A stretch of DNA of 64,000 nucleotides from Scatophagus argus (Eukaryota > Chordata > Actinopteri > Scatophagidae), in the NCBI RefSeq assembly GCF_020382885.2, contig NC_058497.1, forward strand, positions 16,546,330 to 16,610,329, read 5' to 3'. The translations under genes and the position numbers were made by a program. Below, one piece after another: positions 10,660 to 21,000 of the stretch. The notes under the pieces were generated by a model. That model had not been told where the DNA came from. It searched no databases and was given only the letters and a program-made list of their open reading frames with translations. Position 1 is the first letter of the stretch; every line of letters begins with the position of its first letter.

Positions 10660-11847
10660 TCAGGGCTTATTGAGACCAAAAAAAATTAGGCCTGCCATGG
10701 ACAGCAGCATCACTACAGCCATCTCTAACATTTTAGCATGCTTCCACTTTTTAGCATCTTTCTCCTTCTGCTCCTGCATGTACTGCCTCCAGGCTCTCAG
10801 GTTTCTCTCCCTCCGCAGCTGCTCACCGTAGTGAGCCTGATAAAAGGCATCAAAATCAAACATGGTCTTCCCCCCAGTTTGGGAGAACTGCCTGACTCTC
10901 TGTTGATACTTCTGCTGCGGGGAGCCTGTAGATCTGCTCGTGGTCTCTTTGGAGGATGGTCTCCCTGCACTTTGAAAATCTGACTGGCTCAGAATGCCGT
11001 GGTCGTACTTCCTCCTCAGGCTGATATTTCCCAGCACTGTGTAGGCCTCGCTGATCTCAGAGAAGCACTTGGTGGCCTCCTCATTACCCGGGTTCTTGTC
11101 AGGGTGGTAGATGAAGGACTGTTTATAGTAGGCCGTCTTGATCTGGGACTGTGTGGCACTGGGTGACACTCTGAGGATGTCATAATAGGCCGTCCTGCTT
11201 CTGTACAGTGGAGGAGCCTCTTTTGAGCTGCTGTCACTCCTCCAGCTGTAGCTTCTACTAGTTGTAGCTATTTGCAGAGAATCGTGATGCAGTTTCAGAC
11301 ACCTCTGTCTCAGTCCAGGACCTGGTCTCTCTGAGTCCTGCTCTGCCAGAAAGAAGACGACTGTACAGAAAGCTCTGACCTGCTGAGGGCAGCTGAAGTT
11401 GTTGTCAGGGTGGATGGAAACAGCTCTTCTGGTCCAGGACGTCATCCTGCCAGGCAGCAGCTTCTCCTGGAGCATAGGCTGCAATCTTGCAGAGAGGTAC
11501 AGGGCTGTTTTATAAGCTTGCAGGCTTTCTCTGGTTTGAACAAAGCCAATAAAACGGGATGGATCCAACTCCAAAGAAACGGCACAACATAAAGTCCCAT
11601 TTGCCTGTTGACTTTCACTTGCTCCCACTCTGGGAAGTTTTGCTGAGTTGCGTTGTGTTGCTCTTCTTTTTGCCACGGGCCGACGTGGATCCTTTGTGGT
11701 TTCATCTCTTCTCCGACTCTCAGTGAAGGTGCAGTTAACTAGCAGGGGTTCGGGACTTTCTCCAGCGCACACCGGTCGTCCATGTCTGTTTCTGAGAGCC
11801 GAGAGACGACAGGCCGCGATCCCCAGCCGCTGACCGACCTCTGCCAT
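10660..11847 (-). CDS. dnajc30: DnaJ homolog subfamily C member 30, mitochondrial
   Basis: Intronless 395-codon frame. J domain at about residues 221-285 with the catalytic HPD at 248-250, the loop that stimulates Hsp70 ATPase. A conserved TMFDFDAFYQAHYGEQL block (about 328-344) is diagnostic of DNAJC30, and one hydrophobic helix at about 373-392 ends four residues before the stop. In mammals the protein is an inner-membrane mitochondrial chaperone tied to ATP synthase and complex I turnover. The human protein is 226 residues; here the frame is 395 because of about 170 extra N-terminal residues. An in-frame stop lies about 55 bases upstream of ATG 11847, making it the first ATG, but starts at codon 125 (11475) or 135 (11445, followed by the presequence-like TSWTRRAVS) would give 271 or 261 residues. 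Head-to-head with bud23. Confidence 0.93.
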   Translation of the reverse strand: MAEVGQRLGIAACRLSALRNRHGRPVCAGESPEPLLVNCTFTESRRRDETTKDPRRPVAKRRATQRNSAKLPRVGASESQQANGTLCCAVSLELDPSRFIGFVQTRESLQAYKTALYLSARLQPMLQEKLLPGRMTSWTRRAVSIHPDNNFSCPQQVRAFCTVVFFLAEQDSERPGPGLRQRCLKLHHDSLQIATTSRSYSWRSDSSSKEAPPLYRSRTAYYDILRVSPSATQSQIKTAYYKQSFIYHPDKNPGNEEATKCFSEISEAYTVLGNISLRRKYDHGILSQSDFQSAGRPSSKETTSRSTGSPQQKYQQRVRQFSQTGGKTMFDFDAFYQAHYGEQLRRERNLRAWRQYMQEQKEKDAKKWKHAKMLEMAVVMLLSMAGLIFFGLNKP

Positions 11848-12615
11848 TTCACCAAGATCGCACCGGTAAGCATTCCGGAAAACAACTGCAGCTTCCTGCT
11901 ACGTCACACAACAAAGAGCCAATAAGAGTCAATGTTTATAGGAAGTACTTTCCATGCGCGATCAATCTCCATGAAGAATACGGAGAAAAAAACAAAATAA
12001 TGTCTATTAATAATGTATTTCTTGGATGACAGATAGCCAACAACAGTCTTCGAATCGGCTTGTTTTACGCTTATATGCACACATTTGAAAGGTACAACGT
12101 CTTCTTGAAAATAAATTGAAACTTTCGCTAAATGCGTTGTGTAAAAATACCCTGAGGTTCAATGAAAGATGAGATGAGTTACAAAGGAAATCCTACAGTT
12201 TAAGAACACATTGAGAGTAAGTCGGGTAAATATATAAATGTTTATACTAATGACTCAAGAGATCCTGAAAACAGAAGAGTGGACTACTGATTTGCTTTCT
12301 GCCTTCAGGACATTCAAGGGGGAAGAGAGGGGCAGAACTAGACGAGACATAGGAGACCATAATGCAAACAGGATAGGAAATACGCTTAACTTCAACAGTG
12401 GGAGGCAGCAAAGTACTTGTCGGTGCTTCGTCTGCCGGAATAGAAAAAGAAAGAGAAGGAGAAGAAGAAGAAGAAAGCCGTTCTTGCGTCGCTTGCGTGT
12501 GACGTAATTGTTTCGCACATGCGGCTCTTCAGCTATCATAACATTTAGTTTTTTTATGAACTGATATTATAAATTAACTGTTGATTTTCACACACGGACA
12601 CACAAAGAGACAGTC
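11848..12615. promoter_or_regulatory. Shared divergent promoter region of dnajc30 and bud23
   Basis: 768 bp separate the two ATGs. TGACGTAG reads on the - strand at 11899-11906, close to dnajc30, and TGACGTAA on the + strand at 12500-12507, close to bud23; both are CREB/ATF-like. An ETS-like ttccgg is at 11874-11879. A purine tract of GAA units spans about 12444-12478. No TATA box I would defend. The head-to-head arrangement is the same in mammals. Confidence 0.6.
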
Positions 12616-12663
12616 ATGGCCTCCAGCTGTCGACGGCCTGAACACACAGCTCCTCCGGAAGTG
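12616..12663 (+). CDS. bud23: bud23 exon 1
   Basis: ATG in a gtcatgg context; 16 codons ending CCG GAA GTG before donor gtcagt. The N-terminus matches the family start MAS..RRPEH..PPE. Confidence 0.9.
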
Positions 12664-15600
12664 GTCAGTGATTCGGTTTATTGTCGTTTTTCGCTGCTAG
12701 CCTAAGCTAAAGCTAGTCTTGCCTGGAGTATTTTGAGTCTTTAAAGGTCCCTTCAGCTGGCCATAAATTTAATAAATCACCAATGCTAGTTGGATTATAG
12801 ACTCAGTAATCAATGTTTCTACATTTAATAAAGAACTTAGCTGCTGGTTTGTTAGTTTGTGTCTTTAATGTGGTATATTGAAGTCATTTGGAACTAAAGT
12901 GTTTCATGAAAAGCACAGTGCAGTCAGCCAGTGTCGCGTTTTGTTAATCTGGTGTGCTCTCATACCCGCAGTTCTACAATGAAGAAGAGGCGAAGAAATA
13001 CTCTCAGAAGTGAGTCTTATTTGTGCATAACATCCTGACGTGACACTGAATTTGCTGTGTTTGGAGGGAAAGTCTACCTTAGTATAAAAAAATACACACA
13101 CTCTGGTGTCAGATGTGGGACAATATTTAATTCACTGCAGAAACACTCACTTATTCATAACTTATTCAGGTGGAAAATGAAATCAAAGCCCACAGAATGT
13201 TGAGCCAGTAATTCACGTGTATCACATCATCAGTTCCAGTTTGCGTTATACAGAGACAATTGTAGATCAAGGATTAAAATGTACTAAATTCAACGTATGT
13301 AAAGCTTGAGTTTGTTATATATAGTTCTAACTGAGATCTCTCTTTGTTGCCTCACAGCTCTCGAATGATTGAGATCCAGACCCAGATGTCAGAGAGAGCC
13401 GTAGAGCTTTTAAACCTGCCTGAGGGACAGCCATGCTTCCTGCTGGATGTGGGGTGAGTGGGTGACTCTGACTATGTTTGCATACAGCACTACACTGCAA
13501 CCTTGATAACATTAAGAAATAATACAGTGATTGTCTTCTGTAAAATCATCATGAGATGAGGAGTTGTATAAATTTCCCTTCGGGGATAAATAAAGGAATT
13601 CTGATTCTGAAACGGATGTTCAGTGTGTCTTGTTGCCAACTGAGACATTTTTCGATATGTTTATGCATAATACTTCGACATTTTCGGGATTTTGCTGGAT
13701 CAGTAATCCAGCTTGTTGACATGCACACATGACACATGCACACGTGGGTGTTTGTGACGTGGAGGACTCAGACGACTCTCTGTCTCTCAGGTGCGGCTCT
13801 GGTCTCAGTGGAGACTACCTGTCAGAGGAGGGACACTACTGGGTTGGAGTCGATATCAGCACTGCAATGCTGGGTTTGTATGACATTGTTACATTTAAGC
13901 TACAGCTGGATGATGTACCAATATAATGTTGATGATACAATATTATGCTAAATGTCTTAGGCGATAATGGAGATCTTAATAATAATATAAATCTGATATA
14001 ATATAGGAAATGGACTGACAAAAACATAGCTGAGGGAGATGAGTAGTTACTCCACTTGCTGTGTTTTCATATTGATATCACTGATGATGATTTCTCAAAA
14101 TCCTTCACATCAGTACTGGTTGAAAGCAATCACTGTGTTTTCCTATTGTGTTAGAACCAGATTGTAGTCCATAAAACCTCATAATCAGACAAATCTTTTA
14201 CAAATAATAAAAAAATAAGACTGCAGACTCTTTCTTGGTTTTGCACACTAATGTCTACATTTGAGAACACACAATGAGGTGCAGACCAGCATCCGGTTCA
14301 GTGCAGGTCCATAAGACTTTAAATTTGTTGCAGAACTTTTTGCACCAGAAAATTTCAGCTTCTCTGCCTTCTTCATGATGGTGATGTTTGGTGCTGGTAA
14401 TTTCTGGTTTCATTATACACAATGTTACGCTGAGCCTCATGACTTATAGATCACCAAAATACAAATATAAGCAACACTGCCTTCATCTTTCATTAAAAGT
14501 GTGTCTTGTTTTATGTTTCACAGTTTTGCATATTAAGCAGATTAAATCAGAGGTTTGTGTCTCATCCCTGTCAGTGACATTTTAACCGTTGTATAAAATA
14601 ACTTTCATTTCTCATGTTTTCTTCTCTGCTTCGCTGTGACAGATGTTGCTCTGGACAGAGACGTAGAAGGAGACCTTTTAGTGGGGGACATGGGCCAGGG
14701 GATGCCTTTCCGACCTGGCACCTTTGACGGCTGTATCAGGTGCAGGACAAAACATGGTTAAAAGCAAGAATTTTTTTTTCTCTGAATTCATTTTAAATAG
14801 TTTCTGACTCCATTTTTTTCTTACTCTGTTTTTCTTTGATTCCCTTTCAGTATCTCTGCCCTGCAGTGGCTCTGTAATGCAGACAAGAGGACACATAGTC
14901 CTCCAAAGAGACTCTATACCTTCTTTAGTACTCTGTACTCTACTCTGGTGAGGTTTTATCACAGCTGCTGTCTTCTTCAACAAGAATTCAAGCATCCATG
15001 TACCTTATTTGATTTCTCATTTCTCTTTGTCTTTCAGTCAAGAGGCTCACGTGCAATTTTTCAACTTTATCCAGAAAACTCAGAACAGGTGATATAACTT
15101 GTTAGTTTTGCATGTATAATCAGATCTTTTCTCCAGATTCTCTTACTTAGCATCAGTCTTCTTCTTCCCTCTCTAAAGCTTGAGCTGATCACGACGCAGG
15201 CAATGAGGGCAGGATTCGGTGGAGGCATGGTGGTGGATTACCCCAACAGCAGCAAGGCTAAAAAGTCAGTACCTATCAGAAGCTGGGCTTTTATTTTGAC
15301 ACGTTCAGCTGCGGATGTCTGCAATTGATTCCTTCTTAATGGCCTGTGAAATTAGTATCAGTGTACTTGCAACACAACGTTAATTAGAACAGGATGACGT
15401 TCTTATTGACTCGACTGTCTCATTAGCCCTGTAATGAATTATTGCACATTAAAATGTGCATTTACACACCGTGTTTGTGTCCAGGTTTTTCCTGTGTTTG
15501 TTCGCTGGAACAACAGGAGTTCTTCCCAAAGTAAGAAACAGACGTTTGGGGATATTATGGGTGCCTGCATTTCATTTTAGCCACATTATGATCACTGTAT

Positions 15601-16635
15601 TATCTTTTTTTTATCCATTTCAGGGATTAGGATCAGAAACTTCAGACAGAGCTGCTTCAAACCAGGTCCAGTTTTCAGGACAAAGGTAAAGCACTCACAG
15701 CAAAGGAACCGCTCAGTCTGAGTAATCAGGTTATTGTGATAGTTTGATTAATCTGTTTACATGGTTGGAAGTTTACAGTTTGGTTCAGTCACCAGAGTTT
15801 ATCTGGATTTATTTGTTTGTTGATGTATTTTACTCAAACAGATGCAACAGGATGCCATTTGAGCATCAGATGAAAATTATTAAAATGTTTTTGCCATTTC
15901 TTTGGTTTTCTTAATGTCATTAACTGCTATATCTATTTCCTTTTTTAAAAAGTTACTTTTAGACAAAACAATTAATAGATAATGAGAATAACTGTTGGTT
16001 GCAGCCCTGTTATACACTGATTAGGATAATCCCTGTTTTGGCCATTTAGAAATTCTGTATTATTACTTTACATTAGGATAGCGAGAAGGTCTTGGCCGTG
16101 ATGCATGCAGGTTCATTCATACCTGCTTTGATGAAGCCAAAAGGCCGAGAGAAATCTGAAAAGGTTGTCGTCCTGTCTGACTTCAAACCCTGTCAGGCAG
16201 CTTTTCCTCCCTTTTACATAGCGGTGCTTCTCTTGCCCCTCCTGGTTGCACAAAGAGGCTGGATGTGTGAAACTCTCTGAATCAGTTTCGAATGCAGTTT
16301 CATTTTAAACGAGCTTAAGAGGACACATTTTGTCTTTCGCAAAGATGTCGGTTCAAGAACATGAAGGGGAAATCAGCTAAGAAGGGGCGAGATTGGGTCT
16401 TGGAGAAGAAGGAGAGGAGGAGAAGACAGGGAAGGTATGCACTTGACACTGAAATATTCATAAAATATTGATGTTCTAAATAATGTAATAAACTTAAGTT
16501 TAGCTTAGCTGTATTCTGTAACACTTGCTGATGCATCTTCCCTCACTGCTACTGTGTTTTGTTTTGTTTTTGGCCTGCAGGGAGGTTCGACCTGACACAA
16601 AATACACCGGACGTCAGAGGAAACCACATTTTTAG
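12616..16635 (+). CDS. bud23: 18S rRNA (guanine-N7)-methyltransferase BUD23, complete, twelve exons
   Basis: Exons 12616-12663, 12972-13009, 13358-13453, 13791-13873, 14643-14739, 14851-14947, 15038-15088, 15179-15264, 15485-15530, 15624-15685, 16345-16434 and 16581-16635 join in frame to 282 residues (human is 281). It opens [15 protein letters not shown]. The S-adenosylmethionine site is LLDVGCGSGLSG (about 57-68), followed by [18 protein letters not shown] and QLYPENSEQ follow, and the tail is strongly basic ([13 protein letters not shown], then YTGRKRKP-like [10 protein letters not shown]). With TRMT112 the enzyme methylates one guanine N7 of 18S rRNA during 40S maturation; it is nuclear. 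All introns are GT-AG. A candidate AATAAA lies at 16942-16947. Confidence 0.95.
12972..13009 (+). CDS. bud23: bud23 exon 2
   Basis: Acceptor cccgcag, donor gtgagt; encodes [12 protein letters not shown]. Confidence 0.92.
13358..13453 (+). CDS. bud23: bud23 exon 3
   Basis: Acceptor cctcacag, donor gtgagt; encodes [18 protein letters not shown] through LLDVG, the start of SAM motif I. Confidence 0.93.
13565..13612. mobile_element. 3' tail of a non-LTR retrotransposon or SINE
   Basis: aatttcccttcggggataaa then taaaggaattctgattctga: the small hairpin and TTCTGA tail common to teleost retroposon 3' ends. Sits in bud23 intron 3. Confidence 0.55.
13791..13873 (+). CDS. bud23: bud23 exon 4
   Basis: Acceptor tctcag, donor gtttgt; encodes [20 protein letters not shown] then DISTAML, completing the SAM pocket. 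Confidence 0.93.
14643..14739 (+). CDS. bud23: bud23 exon 5
   Basis: Acceptor gtgacag, donor gtgcag; encodes [20 protein letters not shown] then [11 protein letters not shown]. Confidence 0.93.
14851..14947 (+). CDS. bud23: bud23 exon 6
   Basis: Acceptor ctttcag, donor gtgagg; encodes [14 protein letters not shown] and [14 protein letters not shown]. Confidence 0.93.
15038..15088 (+). CDS. bud23: bud23 exon 7
   Basis: 17 codons between ctttcag and gtgata: [17 protein letters not shown]. Confidence 0.93.
15179..15264 (+). CDS. bud23: bud23 exon 8
   Basis: Acceptor ctaaag, donor gtcagt; encodes [20 protein letters not shown] then YPNSSKAK. Confidence 0.93.
15485..15530 (+). CDS. bud23: bud23 exon 9
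   Basis: Acceptor tgtccag, donor gtaaga; encodes [16 protein letters not shown]. Confidence 0.92.
15624..15685 (+). CDS. bud23: bud23 exon 10
   Basis: Acceptor atttcag, donor gtaaag; encodes [20 protein letters not shown], the least conserved part of the protein. Confidence 0.88.
15686..16344 (+). other. bud23: bud23 intron 10
   Basis: 659 bp, non-coding. Contains an ATTAATCG-type repeat relic at 15952-16014 (acaattaatagataatgaga, ending ggttgcagccct). Confidence 0.75.
15952..16014. repeat. Teleost ATTAATCG-type repeat, terminal fragment
   Basis: acaattaatagataatgaga through gttggttgcagccctg is the terminal motif of the family. Confidence 0.55.
16345..16434 (+). CDS. bud23: bud23 exon 11
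   Basis: Acceptor tttcgcaaag is poor in pyrimidines near the AG but the frame fits. Encodes the basic segment [20 protein letters not shown]. Confidence 0.88.
16581..16635 (+). CDS. bud23: bud23 exon 12 and stop
   Basis: Acceptor cctgcag; encodes [17 protein letters not shown] and TAG at 16633-16635, the family's typical C-terminus. Confidence 0.93.
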
Positions 16636-16680
16636 CTCTGACTCAGGCAGCTGTGCCTTCAGTAGCCCTCATCTGTACCA

Positions 16681-16681
<1 letters not shown>

Positions 16682-16713
<32 letters not shown>
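16682..16713. repeat. (CA)16 microsatellite in bud23 3' UTR
   Basis: Uninterrupted CA run about 47 bases after the bud23 stop. Confidence 0.9.
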
Positions 16714-16715
<2 letters not shown>

Positions 16716-16941
16716 TACAATCACCTCAGGAACTGCAGAGTGCTCGGACTTCATTTTTTAACTCTTAAATTCAGGTTGATAAGATGCAAGATATTTGGTG
16801 TTATATATTTGGAGTGTTTGGCAGTTTGTCTCTCACTCTGCATGTTCACATTGACTGGAAGACTGACATCTGCAGTACTTACTGGTGACACAAAACACAA
16901 TGGAGACAACATGGAGATAACAGCACAAACGCTGTTATAGA

Positions 16942-16947
16942 AATAAA
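16942..16947 (+). terminator. Candidate poly(A) signal of bud23
   Basis: AATAAA about 310 bases after the stop, followed by a short T/G-rich stretch. Confidence 0.55.
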
Positions 16948-17744
16948 ACAGTTTCTGTAAATGAGCTCTGTTCAGCTGTACAGTGTATTATCTGCAGTAT
17001 TTTTACAATTAAAAATCTGCAAAAATAGAATATTATCATGTATATTTATTATTTTTTCTGAATATAGAAGAATTTGAACGGAAAACATCCATACGTTTAT
17101 GAAACTGCACTGTTTCATAATCCCATTTAATAAAAACCAACAAGGAGAAAAGTCAGTTTGAAGAAAAACACCTTTGCTCAAAGGAGAAAATGGAACAAAA
17201 TGAACATTCAGATAAAATTAGATTACCTTAGATTTGATGGTTTGTGCAGATGGTTTATACAAGACATCCTGCATAACACGAAGACACTCGTGCTGACTTA
17301 ATTCAAATCTGTCGAAACAATGAAACACCACATTAATGGATAAATAAAGAATTGTGCCTTTAAAAACAAGCTCAAAAGGGCGGTCAAAGGCATTTCGAGG
17401 AAAGAAGAAAGAAAACGAATTGTATTTTATTATCCAGAATAAAAGCAAATTTAAGAAGCAACAAGCAAATTGGTTTTGTTTTTTTCTACATCCTAATTAA
17501 TTTCGAGATGTTTTGCACATGTCCGACAGAGGTCGCTGTGCGCCTTTTCACAATGCAAACCACCTGGGCGTTATCTCTGAACCTGCTCAATCGATAACCA
17601 AACTCTGAGGTGGTCATTTCTTGTTAATCCAGCCTTCAGACTGACTTTAACGGAACAGAAAGAAACTTCTACAGGATACTCATTAAACTAAAGAAAGGTC
17701 AATTAGCGCGAACTGAAGAGGAAGTTAAAGGTGTGTAATGGGTT

Positions 17745-17984
17745 AACGGCGGAAGGCCTCGCCTCACCTTTAGTGCGCGTCACCCGGCTCTGTAAAGTGG
17801 TCCCACCATCCCCGTATCTTTAAGGGAGGAGGGGGGAAATCCATCGCCTCTCGCCGCCGCCAGACGCGCATCCTCGCTCCGGTCGGTGTCACATCAGCCT
17901 GTCGGTCTCCGCCCCGCCGCTCCGTCACCTCACACATCCGCAAGACAACGGGAACAGAGGGGATAAGAGTGATTTACCGGAGCC
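17745..17984 (+). promoter_or_regulatory. stx1a: CpG-rich stx1a promoter and 5' UTR
   Basis: Locally GC-rich with many CpGs (ctctcgccgccgccagacgc, then gctccggtcggtg). An Sp1-type GC box (ccgccccgcc) is at 17909-17918. No TATA box. It ends at the stx1a ATG with context agccatga. I see no REST/RE1 motif, although neuronal genes often have one. Confidence 0.55.
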
Positions 17985-18014
17985 ATGAAGGACCGCATGC
18001 AAGAACTTCGACAT
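17985..18014 (+). CDS. stx1a: stx1a exon 1 (N-peptide)
   Basis: Ten codons, [10 protein letters not shown], donor gtaagt. This is the Munc18-binding N-peptide; the family normally has Thr at position 5 where this sequence has Met. Confidence 0.92.
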
Positions 18015-21000
18015 GTAAGTTACTGTTTGTTTCTTTTTAAATGGTCAGGATTCACCTGTTCTGTGAACGGAGGCTTTATCAACGCGCTTTTGGATGATGT
18101 TAAAGCGCACTGAGAAAGCGCAGATCCACGGAGCCGGCTGCGCGGATTGAGCAACAGTTGTGACTCTCAGGGTCCGATGGAGGCTGAGGTTTTGTGTTTT
18201 ATCAGAGGCAACAGACGCATATTGCTGCCATGCTTTGCTGTGTGTGTGTGTCTGTGTGAGAGAAAAGCAGGAAAGAAACCCAGCTGAGGTGAATGATTTC
18301 AGGTGTTCAATCAAAGTAAAAACCTTCTCACTCCCTCGTATCAAACCGAAACATCACTTTGATCTTCCTGCTTTTATTTTTAACATTATATGACAGCATG
18401 TCTCTGGGACTCCAAAGATGGTTTTTCAGGACAGACGCGTTGTGCTTAGTGGTGTTTGGTTTGGTTCATTCACTTAATATTCAGTGTTAGATTGTATTTT
18501 TAAAAAAAAAAAAATCAGGCAGAATTTAATAGTTATCCACAAACAGATTTTTTTCCCTATCTGCAGACTTTGTAGAAATTACCGGTGAATGTGTGTGTTT
18601 TCATCCATCTGAACAACTATGTCTGTGTGTGATTGGAATAGGAGATTGGTCCCAGCTCGCCCATTTTACCTGTTAAATGTCCTCCCCCTGCGCGTCACAG
18701 GCGATCTAACAGAAAAAACATTTAACCAAGCACACTGGGCACAGTGTTTTCTGTCTTACATCCTCTAATCATGAAAATGAAATCTATGAACTCCCTCTCT
18801 CTATAGATATAAATACATATATTGTATGTTTAAACTTGTTGCTCAAAGCCATTTGTGGTTAAATTTGGGGATAAAATGAGACCATTGTCTCACTGATTAG
18901 GTTTAGTGGGAGTATCCTTCGGAATGCAGCTTTTGAGCTTGATGTGTGTGTGTGTAGCCATGTGTGATGGGGGTGGCCATTGTCAGAGCTGGGTAATTGG
19001 CAGTTAAGCTGAGGAGAGAGAGGGCAAACAATCTATGGCTCCTCAGCTTTCAGTGAAGATCTAGCTATGAATTGGCCTCAAGGGAGACAATCCAGCCCTG
19101 CCAAGTGTGTGTGTTTGTTTCTGTGTGTTTGAGAGAGGCGTGTCTCCAGCCTGCCATGCTGCCTCCACACAGTGTTGGTGGGATGCTGTTGCACAGTTGG
19201 GAGAGACAGAGAAATCTACTAAATCTTCTTCACCAGCTTCAGTGAGAAGCCTCCACCAGTATTCAGTCAAAGTGTTCAGACTCATCAGAAATTGTCTGCC
19301 AGCTGCTGATTCTACTTTTAGTTATTATTTCTGATCATTTCTTTCATGTCTGAGAAATGGCTGCTGGAGCAGCTCCTGCCAGGTCAGTTCCAGACCATCC
19401 AGACCAAATAAAATTGAAGTAAAGTGCAAGTCGCAGACAGTTATTTCCCATCAGTGTGAGATTAATATTGTTTTCCATTTATAGTCTCAAGTTAATGCAG
19501 CTTCTTCAATCTCATGAAGATGCCTCAGTGGCACCAGGCAACATATTGTAACAGTACAGACAAGGATAGATGTTGGAAGCTCTGAACTAATGGTTAGTAA
19601 ACAAGGGCTAAAACTCATTGTTGTTTTCAATATTGATTAATCAGTCTGTTTTTTTAAAGAAATTATTGGAATAGAAGATAGTGAAAAATGCCCAAAACGA
19701 GATCCCAGGACTCTGGGCTCAAAATGGATTTTTGGACATCTTGTTTTGTCAAATAAGATAGATAGATAAGAAGACAAAAAGTATTGGGTCGCACCTATTT
19801 ATTATTGAATTCAGGTGTGATGTGGGGCTGTTGTTCAGGGACTGGGCTCGGCCGCTTACTTCCAGTGAAGAGAATTCTTAATGTTTCAGCATACCAAGAC
19901 ATTTTGGACAATGCTGTGCTTCCAACTTTGTGGCAGCAGTTTGGTGAAGGCCCTTTGCTATTCCAGCATGACTGTGCCCCAGTGCACAAAGCAAAGAGTC
20001 CATAAAGACATGGTTGGATGAGGAAGAACATGACTGATCCACACAGAGTCCTGACCTCAACTCCATCCAACACCTTTGGGATGAACTGGAACAGAGACTG
20101 TGAGTCAGGCCTTTTCGTCCAACATCAGTGTCTGACCTCACAAATGCTCTACTGCATGAATGGGCAAAAATTCCCACAGAAACAAAATCTTGTGGAAAGC
20201 CTTCCCAGAAGAGATGTTAGATAGAAGCTACTGTAGCTCCAAAGCTGTCTGTGTATTTAGAATGTGATGCCATTGAAGTCCCTGTTGTCTATATAGTGAC
20301 AAAAGGGCTTTAAAACAAACAAAAGTAAAGGCTGGAATCACTATTACTATTCTATAAAATGTTGTAAGTTGTACAAGTGACCCTGCTGAGATGTGCTGGT
20401 GAGAGCTCAGTGTGTTATTACCAACACTTTAACTCAGTTTGTGATATTGGGTTTGACATCAACGGTGTACTTAGTGATTTTTTTTATGACACCCAACAAC
20501 AATTATCTGTGTTGTAGTTCTCTTCTTCATGGGGGCATCATCTCAAACCCTACAACCAACGGGACTAACCCAGCGCATACTGTTTCTTGCTGGGCTGTCA
20601 CTGGCCTGTGCTTCCAATATTTAAACAAATGTCCCGGAAATACTGACATTAAAGTGAAAATAAAAGCAAAAAATTAAATAAAAAAAACACAATTACGCAG
20701 ACATTTCATTTTAGAATGAATGCAATGTCAATTATGAAATAAGAAATAATTAGTGGCAAGAGAACCACCATGCAGCGTGCAGATGTGTATCTTCTGTCTC
20801 CACTGTGTAGTTGTAATAGCATGGTGGAGGGTGTAGGTGTCCCATGATCCTGGACACTTTTGGCCCTGGTAGGTAGGGTTTCCCAAACCAAGACTTTGCT
20901 CTTCAAAGACCTCAGTGGATAGGCAAATGGAAAAGGGCAACCAGGGGAGCCTGGTGGAGCTTGCCTTGGGAGGAGGCCATCCAGATCAGTGCCCCCATGA

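Larger units (their letters stand above)
16636..17984 (+). other. bud23 3' UTR, spacer, and stx1a promoter/5' UTR
   Basis: AATAAA at 16942-16947 is a likely bud23 poly(A) signal. A (CA)16 microsatellite lies in the UTR at 16682-16713. From about 17745 to 17945 the sequence becomes GC- and CpG-rich (stx1a promoter). Nothing else recognised. Confidence 0.65.

Noticed and set aside
10738..10983. Hydrophobic 81-residue open frame on the + strand
   Set aside because: Shadow of the dnajc30 coding sequence in the opposite strand.
12238..12507. 89-residue open frame ending in a long Arg/Lys run
   Set aside because: The Arg run comes from the GAA/AGA purine tract of the dnajc30/bud23 promoter; it lies upstream of bud23 and has no resemblance to any family.
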